Positions 34,979 through 44,014 are shown, numbered from the stretch's first letter. The stretch: DNA of 64,000 nt from Deinococcales bacterium (GCA_025352125.1 JANXTZ010000049.1:62001-126000); one strand, 5' to 3'. Made by a program: numbers and translations. Notes: generated by a model not told the origin, from the sequence alone.

Positions 34979-35947
34979 TCAGGCGTCACCCTCGAGAATT
35001 TGTTTGATTTCGTGCATGGCGGTTGGCGGCAACGCGCCAAACTGCAAGGCTTCAAGGTTTTCTTTGACTTGCGCGACGGTCTTAAAACCAGGAATCGGCA
35101 CAAGCTGAGGATGAATTGCCCACAACCAGCCCAATGCGCCCTGAACCAGACTTCTGCCGCCTGTCGTCAACAATTCTTTGATCGCCTCGAGTTGCGCCAG
35201 TTGCTTGGCTTGCTTTCCAGACTCGAGGTTCCATTTGAAGCGCGTTCGCATGTCATTTTCAGCAAATTGGTGTCCTTTTTGAAATTTTCCAGACAACAAA
35301 CCCATGCCCAGCGGACGACGCGCCATCACTCCCAAATCGAGCGCGGCGCAGAACGCTGGAAGGGTCGCATTGCCCTCGAGCACGTTGAGCAAGATCGGAA
35401 CCACGCTGGCATCAGAGCCAAGTTGAAAAGCCGTGATGGTGTCGGGTTGTTCGTTGCACCAACCATACGCCCGAATCAAACCTTCCTGCACCAATTCATC
35501 AAGTACCCCAGCAACCTCGAGCGCCTTTTCGATTGAAAGGTCAAACAAATGCAGTTGGTAAATGTCCAGGTGAGTTCGTCCCAATCGTTTCAGGCTTTGC
35601 TCGAGTGAGAGTCGAATTCCTGGAGCTGAAATGTCCGTTCCGCCAATGACCCGCGTGGTTTCGTCGAACGTGTACCCAAATTTGGCGGCGATTTTGACCT
35701 CTGGGTATTGTGCAATCGCTTGACCCAGCAGATGCTCGGCGTGACCACAACCGTAAACACCGGCGACATCAAAAAAACGAGCACCCATCTCGAGCGCACA
35801 TTCCAGCGCTCGCAATGACTCGGCATCGTTGACCGAACCGTAACCCATGAAACCGCCCTTGTCCGAAAACGGACCACCGATTGCCCAACAGCCAAGTCCC
35901 AAGCCTTCCACCGTAATGCCAGATCGTCCCAAAGTGCGGCTTTCCAT
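34979..35947 (-). CDS. Aldo/keto reductase
   Basis: 322 residues. Catalytic tetrad: Asp in RFFDVAGVYG with Tyr four residues on, Lys in IAAKFGY, His in IYQLHLFD. The C-terminal NADPH-binding region has GGRSLVQGALGWLW and VPIPGFKTVAQVKENL. Cytosolic NADPH-dependent reductase of aldehydes or ketones. The substrate is unknown. It is 37 bp upstream of the flavin reductase gene, probably one transcript. Confidence 0.93.
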   Translation of the reverse strand: MESRTLGRSGITVEGLGLGCWAIGGPFSDKGGFMGYGSVNDAESLRALECALEMGARFFDVAGVYGCGHAEHLLGQAIAQYPEVKIAAKFGYTFDETTRVIGGTDISAPGIRLSLEQSLKRLGRTHLDIYQLHLFDLSIEKALEVAGVLDELVQEGLIRAYGWCNEQPDTITAFQLGSDASVVPILLNVLEGNATLPAFCAALDLGVMARRPLGMGLLSGKFQKGHQFAENDMRTRFKWNLESGKQAKQLAQLEAIKELLTTGGRSLVQGALGWLWAIHPQLVPIPGFKTVAQVKENLEALQFGALPPTAMHEIKQILEGDA

Positions 35948-35954
35948 GAAAATG

Positions 35955-35960
35955 AGTTTA
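35955..35960 (-). promoter_or_regulatory. -10 box of leaderless aldo/keto reductase transcript
   Basis: TAAACT on the minus strand ends 7 nt before the ATG at 35947; no SD. Confidence 0.45.
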
Positions 35961-36028
35961 GCAAGTAAACACCCGCATAAGCCACTTGGCGCTGCAACAC
36001 CAGCCCTAAAAATTGCAGAATACAGTTC

Positions 36029-36769
36029 ATGAAGTTTGTTGCCGAACCGATGCTGAACATTTTACTCGAGGTTTACCGTGTTCCGCCTGGAAAGGAGCGC
36101 TTCGAGGCGTACATCAACGCCACGATTGCGGGCGCAACTCGAGCCTCCGATGTGGCTTGCCCACCGCTTGTGATGGCGAACCCAATGGCGAAAGGTCACG
36201 CGAATCAGCAACTCGAGATTTGGTTGGAAGTCGGGGCGGAGGAAGCATTGGTCAGGATTCTCGAGGAGGCAAATCAGAGGTTCTCGAGTCTCGAGTCTGA
36301 AACCCTCGTGCATGTTGGTTTGACGCTGGTGGACGATTTGAAGGGCGGCTGGACGGATTCGATTCTGACCGATTGGGGCTTGCGTTTCCCCGAAAAAATA
36401 AACCCAAAATGGGTTTGCGTGCCGTTGTGGACTAAATACCCGCAGACACTCGAGATTTTGCGAACCAACGCACAAATGGCAATTGGGCGTTTTGTCTGGC
36501 AGGCGCAACACGGCACAGCCCAGACTTTGCGCGAAATGCTGGCACAAGAAGGCGATGCCCAAGCCTTCGCTGGCGAAAAAGTCGGGATGCCTCGAGAAGA
36601 CCTGGCGTACACCCAGGCGGTGCTCGAACCGTTGCTCGAGTGTACAGACAAACCCACGCTGCTTGCCGCACTTTACGGCGACGATGCCGCCAAGCACGTG
36701 GGTTATCCGCCTTTGGGTTTGTCTAACGATGCTGGACTCGAGTTGGCACTGGCGAGAAGCCTAAGTTAA
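36029..36769 (+). CDS. Conserved-looking cytosolic protein of unknown function
   Basis: 246 residues, no signal or TM. Begins MKFVAEPMLNILLEVYRVPP and contains AGATRASDVACPPLVMANPMAKGHANQQLEIWL, a Trp-rich centre and DAAKHVGYPPLGLSNDAGLELALA at the end (pieces only). Codon usage and CTCGAG content match the chromosome. I do not recognise a family; the alternating pattern suggests an alpha/beta protein. The start could also be the ATG at 36050. It runs toward hflX, with a hairpin-T5 structure between. Confidence 0.7.
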   Translation: MKFVAEPMLNILLEVYRVPPGKERFEAYINATIAGATRASDVACPPLVMANPMAKGHANQQLEIWLEVGAEEALVRILEEANQRFSSLESETLVHVGLTLVDDLKGGWTDSILTDWGLRFPEKINPKWVCVPLWTKYPQTLEILRTNAQMAIGRFVWQAQHGTAQTLREMLAQEGDAQAFAGEKVGMPREDLAYTQAVLEPLLECTDKPTLLAALYGDDAAKHVGYPPLGLSNDAGLELALARSLS

Positions 36770-36839
36770 TCGGCTTACAAAGTTTTTGCAGGTAAGTGCT
36801 AAAATCACCACATAGAAACTCGAGTCTCCGCATCTTTCC

Positions 36840-36869
36840 CAGCACGGCAGACAGCCGTTGCTGGTTTTT
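36840..36869 (+). terminator. Hairpin-T5 in the hflX leader (terminator or attenuator)
   Basis: Arms CAGCACGGC (36840-36848) and GCCGTTGCTG (36854-36863) pair with one bulged T and a 5-nt loop, followed by GTTTTT. A -10-like TAAAAT (36800-36805) lies upstream, so a transcript starting near 36812 would pass through this hairpin before hflX. Confidence 0.65.
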
Positions 36870-38607
36870 GGCTTTAAACCATTGGGGGGTCATTACGGAA
36901 AAAGTTCATGGCAATATACACGGTCTTCGCCCGAGCATCATCAAGCGCCTCTCGCATTTGTACCGCCGTAAATTGCCGCCAAATGCGATCATCACCAACG
37001 AGGTCGCCCGAACCATCTCTGAACTCTGCCTCGAGACGAACCGCGAGATCGTGCTGGTCTTGGATCGTCGCGGGCGGGTCGTCACGGTTTCGGTGGGCGA
37101 CGCCAGCAAAACCGAATTTCCAAATCTCGCCCGTGGTCGTGAAGCCGAATCGCGCTTGAAGGGTTTGAGTTTGTTGTACGCACACCCTAAACCTGGCGCA
37201 CTCTCTCGCTCGGCGCTTTCAACATTATTTTTGAACCGTCTCGATGCGATTGCTGCCGTGGATGTGCGCTCGGACGGCTTGCCTGGAATGTGCCACCTCG
37301 CGCACCTGACCCCACCGAACGCCGCACTCGAGGAAGAGGACTGGCGTGTTTTCGTGCCGCAAAGTGTGCAGCAGCTCGAGGATTGGGATTTGGCGGCGAA
37401 CACGATGGCGCTCGAGGAGGAGTTTGCGCGATTTGCCAAGACGCGCACGGTCAAGCGTTCCGGCGCTGAACGGGCGATTCTGGTCGGGGTCGATCATGGG
37501 CGCGGCGTCAGCGCCGAGGAAAGCCTGGACGAACTGGCAGAATTGGCGCGAACGGCTGGCGCGGAAGTGGTTCACCGCGAGTTGCAATACCGCCGTTATT
37601 TGAAGCCAGGCACGGTCATCGGACACGGCAAGCTTGAGGAATTGACCAGCAAGGCGTACCATCTGGACGCCGATGTGCTGATGTTTGATCAAGAATTAAA
37701 TCCCGCCCAGGCTCGAGAAATTGAGGAAATTACGGGCTTGAAAATTATAGACCGCACGCAATTGATCCTCGATATTTTTGCGCAGCACGCCAGCGGTCCA
37801 GAATCCAAACTTCAGGTCGAACTGGCGCAACTGCGGTACATGCTGCCACGCCTGATTGGACAGGGCACAAAACTTTCCAAAATTGGCGGTGGCGCGGCGG
37901 GTTCGGGCGGGGCGATTGGCACGCGTGGTCCTGGCGAAACCAAACTCGAGCTTGATAGGCGGCGCATCAATGACCGCATCGCCTTTCTCGAGCGTGGTCT
38001 TAAGGAAATTGGCAGACGCCAAACCGAGCGCCGCAAGTCGCGCGGGCGCAACAATGTGCCAGTGATTGGCATTGTGGGTTACACCAACGCTGGAAAAAGC
38101 ACACTGTTGAACGTTCTGACCCACTCGAGCGTGCTGGCAGAAAACAAACTCTTCGCCACGCTTTCCCCAACCTCGAGACGCGGTTTCTTGCCAGGTTTTG
38201 GTGAGGTGGTTTTTACCGACACCGTGGGGTTTATTCGTGATTTGCCCAAAGATTTGATGCGGGCTTTTCGCAGCACCCTCGAGGAGCTTCGAGACGTTGA
38301 TGTTCTACTGCACGTGCTCGATGTTGCCAGCGACGGTGCGGAAGACCGTTACGGCGCCGTCGAAGAAATCCTCGAAGACCTCGAGCTTGCGGGACTGCCG
38401 AGGGTGCTGGCACTGAACAAAGCCGACAGCGCCGACCCGTTCGATTTGGACACCGCGCTCGAGCGTTGGAATGCCGTGGCGATCAGCGCCGTGCAGCGCG
38501 AGGGCATGGATGAGTTGCGCCAGAGGTTGCTCGAGACGATGGTTTTTGCACGAAGTAAGGTTGAAGTTGTCAACGACGCGATGGATTACGCCAGCGCGAA
38601 TCTGTAA
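36868..38607 (+). CDS. hflX: GTPase HflX (ribosome-splitting factor), unclear start codon
   Basis: About 570-580 residues. A long N-terminal domain (VHGNIHGLRPSIIKRLSHLY...) as in Deinococcus/Thermus HflX, then the HflX helical domain (PGTVIGHGKLEEL, GAIGTRGPGETKLE), G1 GYTNAGKST, G3 DTVGF, G4 NKAD and a short C-terminal domain. HflX binds and rescues or splits stalled ribosomes. The similarity seems to start at about 36892-36904, yet no ATG, GTG or TTG lies between the leader hairpin and that point. The start given is the nearest TTG (36868), which sits in the hairpin's T-run; an ATT at 36892 or the GTG at 36796 are alternatives. Confidence 0.92.
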   Translation: MALNHWGVITEKVHGNIHGLRPSIIKRLSHLYRRKLPPNAIITNEVARTISELCLETNREIVLVLDRRGRVVTVSVGDASKTEFPNLARGREAESRLKGLSLLYAHPKPGALSRSALSTLFLNRLDAIAAVDVRSDGLPGMCHLAHLTPPNAALEEEDWRVFVPQSVQQLEDWDLAANTMALEEEFARFAKTRTVKRSGAERAILVGVDHGRGVSAEESLDELAELARTAGAEVVHRELQYRRYLKPGTVIGHGKLEELTSKAYHLDADVLMFDQELNPAQAREIEEITGLKIIDRTQLILDIFAQHASGPESKLQVELAQLRYMLPRLIGQGTKLSKIGGGAAGSGGAIGTRGPGETKLELDRRRINDRIAFLERGLKEIGRRQTERRKSRGRNNVPVIGIVGYTNAGKSTLLNVLTHSSVLAENKLFATLSPTSRRGFLPGFGEVVFTDTVGFIRDLPKDLMRAFRSTLEELRDVDVLLHVLDVASDGAEDRYGAVEEILEDLELAGLPRVLALNKADSADPFDLDTALERWNAVAISAVQREGMDELRQRLLETMVFARSKVEVVNDAMDYASANL

Positions 38608-38620
38608 AATTTGAATCAAC

Positions 38621-38658
38621 GATGCTCGAGTGATTTCTGACTCGAGCATCAATTTTTT
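38621..38658 (+). terminator. hflX terminator built from two CTCGAG copies
   Basis: Perfect 11-bp arms GATGCTCGAGT / ACTCGAGCATC with an 8-nt loop, then AATTTTTT. The T-run reaches the stop codon of the convergent recO gene. Confidence 0.92.
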
Positions 38659-39403
38659 ACGCCATTTGCAACCCGCTCGAGCGCATGAGTTTCACCGCGC
38701 CCCAAGCCTGCAAAATACTGACATGCACCCCCAGATAAGCCTCGAGCGCCAACCACAAGCCCGCTCGAGCGCCGTCTGAGAGTTCTTCCTCGAGAACCTC
38801 CCGAACCGTTCCCCTGGCAATATTGCCGAGTTCCTCAATCGCATCCTCGCCGATGTTCAAACCTCGCCCAACGCTGGCGCTGGTGACACCCCCTGCCCCC
38901 GCGTCAAAATGGGTCAGATTTTCAAAAGAACCTGTCTCTATGCAACTCGAGACTCGAGGGAACATGCCGTGAAGCGCCAGCAGTTTCCAGGCGATCAAGA
39001 GCGTGATGCGGTCAGGGTCAGTGTGGCGCACCAAACCGCGCAAACCGCCTGTAAACAATTCAAACCCTGCCTGCCCGACAAAATCTTCTTCCTGGTACAA
39101 CTTGTCGGCAAGTTCACACAAAAAATGCGCAAACGGATAAACGTCGGGACTCGAGAGACCAGGCAATGCGCCCTCGAGCATGATTTCGGAGAGTGTGGCA
39201 AGGTCGTTGCCAGGTTTTTCGTAGGTTTGCACCGTCAAATGCTGGAACAAATTCAATCGCGGCGACCTCGAGCCTTTGACGCCACCCCTGGCGACACCAC
39301 GAAGTTTGCCTTCGGGCGTCAGCAAATCCAGAATCACATCACCAGCAGGGGTGACATTGCGCCGAACCACGATTCCAGAGCGCGTGCGATACCTTGAAGC
39401 CAT
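38657..39403 (-). CDS. recO: DNA repair protein RecO
   Basis: 248 residues. The N-terminal OB-fold is visible (GIVVRRNVTPAGDVILDLLTPEGKLRGVARGG) with the conserved basic KGSRSPRLNLFQHLTV; the helical domain has ADKLYQEED and LLIAWKLLALHG. RecO loads RecA onto SSB-coated ssDNA with RecR. The usual zinc-finger Cys set is incomplete here (one Cys in SSCIETG), as in many RecO proteins of this group. It follows the DUF309 gene on the same strand by 26 bp and has its own leaderless-type -10 box. Confidence 0.88.
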   Translation of the reverse strand: MASRYRTRSGIVVRRNVTPAGDVILDLLTPEGKLRGVARGGVKGSRSPRLNLFQHLTVQTYEKPGNDLATLSEIMLEGALPGLSSPDVYPFAHFLCELADKLYQEEDFVGQAGFELFTGGLRGLVRHTDPDRITLLIAWKLLALHGMFPRVSSCIETGSFENLTHFDAGAGGVTSASVGRGLNIGEDAIEELGNIARGTVREVLEEELSDGARAGLWLALEAYLGVHVSILQAWGAVKLMRSSGLQMA

Positions 39404-39409
39404 TCGAGT

Positions 39410-39415
39410 ATTCTA
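39410..39415 (-). promoter_or_regulatory. -10 box of leaderless recO transcript
   Basis: TAGAAT on the minus strand ends 6 nt before the ATG at 39403. Confidence 0.55.
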
Positions 39416-39429
39416 CCGTGTCAACCCGA

Positions 39430-39774
39430 TTACACAGGCAACTGAGGGAACAATTCAGGATTCTCGAGCGCCGCCAAGACCTCGAGTTTTAATTGCTCGA
39501 GATCAAAGCTGTCACGTTCGAGCGCGTAACCGTGCGGCACGACCTCGAGTTTTTTGAGGGCTTTGGCGTAATTGAGTTGTCCGCCCCGAAGATTCTTGTA
39601 ATACCTGCACTTGTGAATGGCTGCCGCCAGCAAGATCAGACCTTGCACGTAACTGGCTTCAACCGTATCCCCACTGGCTCTCGCGGCGTTCCACGGGATT
39701 TCCCAGACTTCATGGCTTTCCCAGTATTCGCCGTCGTTAAAGAGTTTTGCGCCGTCCAAAAGTTGGGTTCTCAT
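39430..39774 (-). CDS. DUF309 family protein
   Basis: 114 residues. LFNDGEYWESHEVWEIPW is the DUF309 signature (the ESHEVWE core is highly conserved), followed by YVQGLILLAAAIHKCR. Small helical, cytosolic proteins of unknown function, found in Deinococcota, cyanobacteria and Firmicutes. Located 26 bp upstream of recO. A leaderless-type -10 box precedes it. Confidence 0.93.
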   Translation of the reverse strand: MRTQLLDGAKLFNDGEYWESHEVWEIPWNAARASGDTVEASYVQGLILLAAAIHKCRYYKNLRGGQLNYAKALKKLEVVPHGYALERDSFDLEQLKLEVLAALENPELFPQLPV

Positions 39775-39780
39775 GGCTCG

Positions 39781-39786
39781 AGATTA
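39781..39786 (-). promoter_or_regulatory. -10 box of leaderless DUF309 transcript, overlapping CTCGAG
   Basis: TAATCT on the minus strand ends 6 nt before the ATG at 39774; a CTCGAG copy (39777-39782) begins in the box and fills the gap to the start codon. Confidence 0.55.
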
Positions 39787-39809
39787 ACAGTTTTCATACG
39801 TTTAAGGCT

Positions 39810-41627
39810 CTAAAATCCAAAAACGTTTTGTCCTGTCATACCCCAAAAATACAAACCTTGATCTGAAATCGTCATCAGGGCATGACCATCTGGTGTGAAT
39901 TGAATTTCTCGAGCAGTGCGAAGTTCAGGAGGAGCAACCAATTCTGTTCGGGTTTTAAGTTCAAAATAATGCACACTATAATCTGAATAGCTGGCAACCA
40001 GAAATAAATCATTTGGACTAAACAACAACTTCTTGATTATTGGTTTTAAATCAGGTTGCCCGTTGTGGGTTGAACTGAGCAAGAATTTTGTTTTACCTGA
40101 TTGAGCATCCAAAACAATGATTTTATCTTTGAGCCAAGAGGCAGCTAGAAGTTTCCCAGATTCGCTCCAGTTTGGTAAAGTAAGATTTGAATTAGGATTA
40201 GGGTTAAACCAAGAACGTTTCCATAGAATAGTTCTAGAATTCAAACTCAAGTCAGACATAATCAACATATGACTATTGTCATCCCAATACAAAACCCGAT
40301 TTAGGAGTGGTCGTGGTTGACTTTCATTAAAACCAACATAATTTTGATCTTCAAATAAACCTTGATCGATGTTAAATAAATATGATCCAATTAGAACATG
40401 GTTTGCATCTGAAGTGGCATATATTGAATTAAAGTAAGTATTTTCAGGTAATGAATAACGAATTAATTTTCGAGTTTTTAAATCGTAAACATTCAACTTT
40501 TTATCGTATGGGAATTTATAGGTCATTATGATTAGTTTTTGATTTTTTATAAATAACATTGATTGAATTTCATTTTCAAGATTGATTACGTCTTGTAGTT
40601 TATAATTGTTTAAATCATTTTTATAAATATGTATTCGTCCATCATCGGACGCGATTGCGAGTATTTCGGAATCTTTGGAGAATTCAGTTTTAGATACTTT
40701 AAATCCAATCTTTTTTAAGTATTTATCGTTCAATCCTTTCACTAAAATAAAGCCGAAATCTGCTGAAACAGCAATTTTTTTACCAGATAATGTCAAAGTT
40801 GAAGCATATATATTTGAATTCTCAATATATTGACCAACTCTTAAACCTGTTAAAGAATTCCAAACATTAATTTCATTTCCGCTTTGAATCATTAAAAGAT
40901 TTGAATCACCGCTCCATTCTAAATAAAAATCGGTAAAATATCGATTATTATTGCGAAAATTAAAAATTTTTAAACTTTTTTGAACATCCCACAAACTAAC
41001 ACGCTGGTCATTGCGCCAAACAGCAAGTTTAGTGCCATCTGGACTAAACTTCAATAACTGCACATTTCCATGAAATTCTTTTAAACGAGCAACTTCACGA
41101 CCTATTTTATAATCGTAAAGAATAGTTTCTCGAGACACACCCAGCGTATACGCAAAGATATTTTGGCTTTCGGCGTAGGCGGTAAGATTTTCTGGTTTTA
41201 TATTCAATTTTTTGATTAATTTTTGCTTGATTGAAAGTGGAGCTTGAATCGTTCGACCAATTTGTTTACCTGTTCGCGCATTTAGCTCAATAACAGAATT
41301 ATCAGATGAAACCTGAATAACACTTTCGGAATTGAACCTTAAATTTGAAATTGAATCCTCATCTTTAGAAGTCGTGTACTTCCAACTCCAAAGACGTAAG
41401 CCTGTTGAAACATCCCAAAAATCAACCTGATCGACTTGTGGCAAAGAATTAATCGCTACGAGACTAAGAATATGTTGTTCATCTGGACTAAAAACAATCT
41501 TTGAAATTACATTGTCACCTGTGCTTTCCAAATGCAACGTATCGAGTAATTTAAGTTGTTTTAAGGCCAAAGCAAAAGCACTTTGCTGTAACATCAAAAT
41601 GATCAAGAATACAATTTTAAACTTCAT
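39810..41627 (-). CDS. Secreted WD40-like beta-propeller protein, AT-rich
   Basis: 605 residues from the ATG at 41627, which overlaps the stop of the previous gene (ATGA). Signal peptide MKFKIVFLIILMLQQSAFA. Degenerate beta-propeller blades follow: IVFSPDEQHILSL, LKFSPDGTKLAVWRNDQRVSLWDVQ, FSKDSEILAIASDDGRIHIY, LFSPNDLFLVASYSDYSVHYFEL, QFTPDGHALMTISDQGLYFW. It is far more AT-rich than its neighbours (many Asn, Lys, Ile, Tyr) and has no CTCGAG from about 39914 to 41128. Probably periplasmic or exported scaffold; no catalytic motif. Confidence 0.85.
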   Translation of the reverse strand: MKFKIVFLIILMLQQSAFALALKQLKLLDTLHLESTGDNVISKIVFSPDEQHILSLVAINSLPQVDQVDFWDVSTGLRLWSWKYTTSKDEDSISNLRFNSESVIQVSSDNSVIELNARTGKQIGRTIQAPLSIKQKLIKKLNIKPENLTAYAESQNIFAYTLGVSRETILYDYKIGREVARLKEFHGNVQLLKFSPDGTKLAVWRNDQRVSLWDVQKSLKIFNFRNNNRYFTDFYLEWSGDSNLLMIQSGNEINVWNSLTGLRVGQYIENSNIYASTLTLSGKKIAVSADFGFILVKGLNDKYLKKIGFKVSKTEFSKDSEILAIASDDGRIHIYKNDLNNYKLQDVINLENEIQSMLFIKNQKLIIMTYKFPYDKKLNVYDLKTRKLIRYSLPENTYFNSIYATSDANHVLIGSYLFNIDQGLFEDQNYVGFNESQPRPLLNRVLYWDDNSHMLIMSDLSLNSRTILWKRSWFNPNPNSNLTLPNWSESGKLLAASWLKDKIIVLDAQSGKTKFLLSSTHNGQPDLKPIIKKLLFSPNDLFLVASYSDYSVHYFELKTRTELVAPPELRTAREIQFTPDGHALMTISDQGLYFWGMTGQNVFGF

Positions 41628-43660
41628 TTTCCACCCCCAAAAACAGGCGTCCCATCTTGATGACCCCATGTTTTTAAACTGCTTCCTCGAGAGAGCGCGG
41701 TAATTGTTTTGCCATCGTTTGGAATCATAAGTCCAAGTACAACACCTTCAAGATTACCGATTGTCTGAAGTACCTGACCACTCGAGACATCCCAAATCTT
41801 AATAGTGCGGTCGCTTGAACCGCTAACCAATGCTTTACCGTCCGGACTCCAGGCAACACGGGTTGATGCGGCTTTGTGACCCAACAATTGCTTGATGGGT
41901 TCTGTGGTACTCGAATCCCATAGGGCAATAGACCCATTGCTGGATGTACTTGCAATCATATGTCCGTCAGGGCTGTACGCCACAGAGCGAATATAGGTAG
42001 TGTTTTGAATTTTTTGAACCAAACCAAGTGATGTGCGTTGCGGCGACCAGAAACGCAATGTACCATCACCCGCTGCACTCACCAGTTGCTTCCCGTCAGG
42101 TCGCCAAGCCAGGGACAAGACCCATCCTGTATGTCCAAGCAATCGCTGCTTTAATTTTCCGCTGGCTACATCCCATATTCCAATGCCTCGAGCTTCAAAA
42201 CCCACCGCTAAACTTTTTCCATCAGGACTCCAAGCCAAGCAACGACTAAATCCACGCAAGCCAGGGTCAACGTAACCACGTTTTTGTTTAATCCGACGAT
42301 CCTTTTCGGCATCGGCACTCTTTAAACGCGTCAGAAGTTTTCCACTGTTTGTTTCCCAAATTTGTACATCGCCATCCGTTGTCGCTGCCAAAAATTGTCC
42401 ATCTGGACTAAAAGCCGCCTGGAAAGCCCCAAATGAATTTTCAAAACGACGTGATTCCAGATTATTCTGGTTTTCAAACAATCGAATGTCCTCACTTCCA
42501 GTTAGTACAAAGCGTTGACTCTCAGGTGAAGCACCAATGTCAACAGGTGCAAATCCATTCGTAAACGTTTGTGTTTGCATTGTTCGCACATCTGTAAGTT
42601 TTATCTCTCCGCGATCTATAGAAGTGATGACATTCGATTCACCATTTCTAACCAAATCATACCCAATATCTAAACTATCGTGTTCTAGACCTGTACTCGA
42701 ATCCCAACGAATCACCGTGCCCCACCAAATTGTGGTCACAAATGAATTATTTCCCTGTAAGCCAAAATCAATGATGTCTTCACCATCTACCACAAGGCTT
42801 GGTTGTAATGAAACCGCATCCCAAATTGTAATGACTTCAGCATCTTCAATACTTGCAAATTGTGATCCGTCAGAACTCCAACGCAAAACACCACGAAGCT
42901 TCTGAGTTGGTAAAATTTGTATCACTTTGCCTGAATTAGACTTGAGAAGTTTCAAGCCATCATTTGTTGCAACAAGCAATTTGTTACCATCAGGACTAAG
43001 TGAAATGCTCGAGTCAATCGAATCATATTGACTTTGGAGTTCTGAAATTTGTTGAACCCAAAGCGCAACACCATCTGCTGCTCGAATTGCTAAAATTTGA
43101 TTTTTGGCAACAATAAACACAGTTTCACTGTTAGGACTAAATGCAATAATTCGCTCAAAAGAATCGTTTGATGGTGTGTATTTCTGCTTCGAGCACATTT
43201 CAATCACAAGATCACATAAGAGAATTTGGTCTAAACCCCAACTGTAAATAATGGCTTTTTGACCATTGGGGCTAAGTTTAAACCAATCAATTGCCTGGTC
43301 AAGAAGTTTCCAAGTTGCTTCTTCCCGACCACTCACAATATCCCACTGACGCAAAGTACCATCCCGACCCGTGCCATAAACGCTTGTGCCATCAGCATTC
43401 ATCGCCAACGAGGTTACTCGAGTTCCTTGCGACCAACCCAAAATTGGATGACCTGTTTTCACATCCCAAACCAAGATCAAACCTTCTTGATCGCTCGAAA
43501 CCAATTTTGATCCGTCAGAACTGAGGGCGGTAGCAGTTACAGGCGAAGCATGTCCGTAAAAATGTTGCGTTTTGAGGAGATCGAGTGGCTTAAAACCAAT
43601 CTGTGCAAAACCCGAAGCCAAAATAAAAGCCACAACAATCGCAAGGTGCAAACTTCTCAT
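41624..43660 (-). CDS. Secreted WD40 repeat protein
   Basis: 678 residues. Signal peptide (MRSLHLAIVVAFILASGFAQ), then about 12-14 WD40 blades, likely two propellers: YGHASPVTATALSSDG, VWDVKTGH, WDIVSGRE, FSPDGQFLAATTDGDVQIW, LAWRPDGKQLVSAAGDGTLRFW, VAWSPDGKALVSGSSDRTIKIWDVSSGQ near the end. WD40 proteins with a signal peptide and no enzyme domain are uncommon; it probably acts as a scaffold in the periplasm or outside. The first of a two-gene unit; only four CTCGAG copies were noticed in 2 kb. A weak AGGA box precedes the start. Confidence 0.9.
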   Translation of the reverse strand: MRSLHLAIVVAFILASGFAQIGFKPLDLLKTQHFYGHASPVTATALSSDGSKLVSSDQEGLILVWDVKTGHPILGWSQGTRVTSLAMNADGTSVYGTGRDGTLRQWDIVSGREEATWKLLDQAIDWFKLSPNGQKAIIYSWGLDQILLCDLVIEMCSKQKYTPSNDSFERIIAFSPNSETVFIVAKNQILAIRAADGVALWVQQISELQSQYDSIDSSISLSPDGNKLLVATNDGLKLLKSNSGKVIQILPTQKLRGVLRWSSDGSQFASIEDAEVITIWDAVSLQPSLVVDGEDIIDFGLQGNNSFVTTIWWGTVIRWDSSTGLEHDSLDIGYDLVRNGESNVITSIDRGEIKLTDVRTMQTQTFTNGFAPVDIGASPESQRFVLTGSEDIRLFENQNNLESRRFENSFGAFQAAFSPDGQFLAATTDGDVQIWETNSGKLLTRLKSADAEKDRRIKQKRGYVDPGLRGFSRCLAWSPDGKSLAVGFEARGIGIWDVASGKLKQRLLGHTGWVLSLAWRPDGKQLVSAAGDGTLRFWSPQRTSLGLVQKIQNTTYIRSVAYSPDGHMIASTSSNGSIALWDSSTTEPIKQLLGHKAASTRVAWSPDGKALVSGSSDRTIKIWDVSSGQVLQTIGNLEGVVLGLMIPNDGKTITALSRGSSLKTWGHQDGTPVFGGGK

Positions 43661-43715
43661 TGCAAGATTATCCTGGTTTTTTTATGAATGTGTTCTCATC
43701 TTTAACGGCTCAAGT

Positions 43716-43745
43716 AAAAAAAGCCCGAGCACCACACTCGAGCTT
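43716..43745 (-). terminator. Intrinsic terminator of the glutaredoxin gene
   Basis: Minus strand: arm AAGCTCGAG, 7-nt loop, arm CTCGGGCTT, then T5 beyond the stem (T7 in total). Same CTCGAG/CTCGGGC design with a U-G pair as at 1169-1197. Confidence 0.85.
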
Positions 43746-43759
43746 TCAAAATTCCAAAC

Positions 43760-44014
43760 TTATGCCGAAATCAAACCGTTTTTGGCAAGCCACGCGTCCA
43801 GTTTCACGCGGTTGAAATTGCTCATGCTCTCGGCATCGCCGTTAAACTCGAGGGTCGGGACGCTGCGCCGTCCACCGTTGACGCTCATGACGAACGAAGC
43901 GGCTTCAGGATTTTCTTCAATGTTGATCTCCTCAAACTCGAGTCCGCGTTGCTCGAGCACGCGTTTGGTCACGCGGCAATCGCCGCAGGTGCTGGTGGTG
44001 TACATTTTAATCAT
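43760..44014 (-). CDS. Glutaredoxin-like thiol-disulfide protein
   Basis: 84 residues from the ATG at 44014 (AGGAG box). Active-site CGDC (C10, C13) after MIKMYTTSTC, and the cis-Pro in RSVPTLEF. Mycoredoxin/NrdH-like glutaredoxin-fold reductant working in the cytosol. In organisms without glutathione the partner would be another low-molecular thiol or thioredoxin reductase. Single gene with its own terminator. Confidence 0.92.
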   Translation of the reverse strand: MIKMYTTSTCGDCRVTKRVLEQRGLEFEEINIEENPEAASFVMSVNGGRRSVPTLEFNGDAESMSNFNRVKLDAWLAKNGLISA

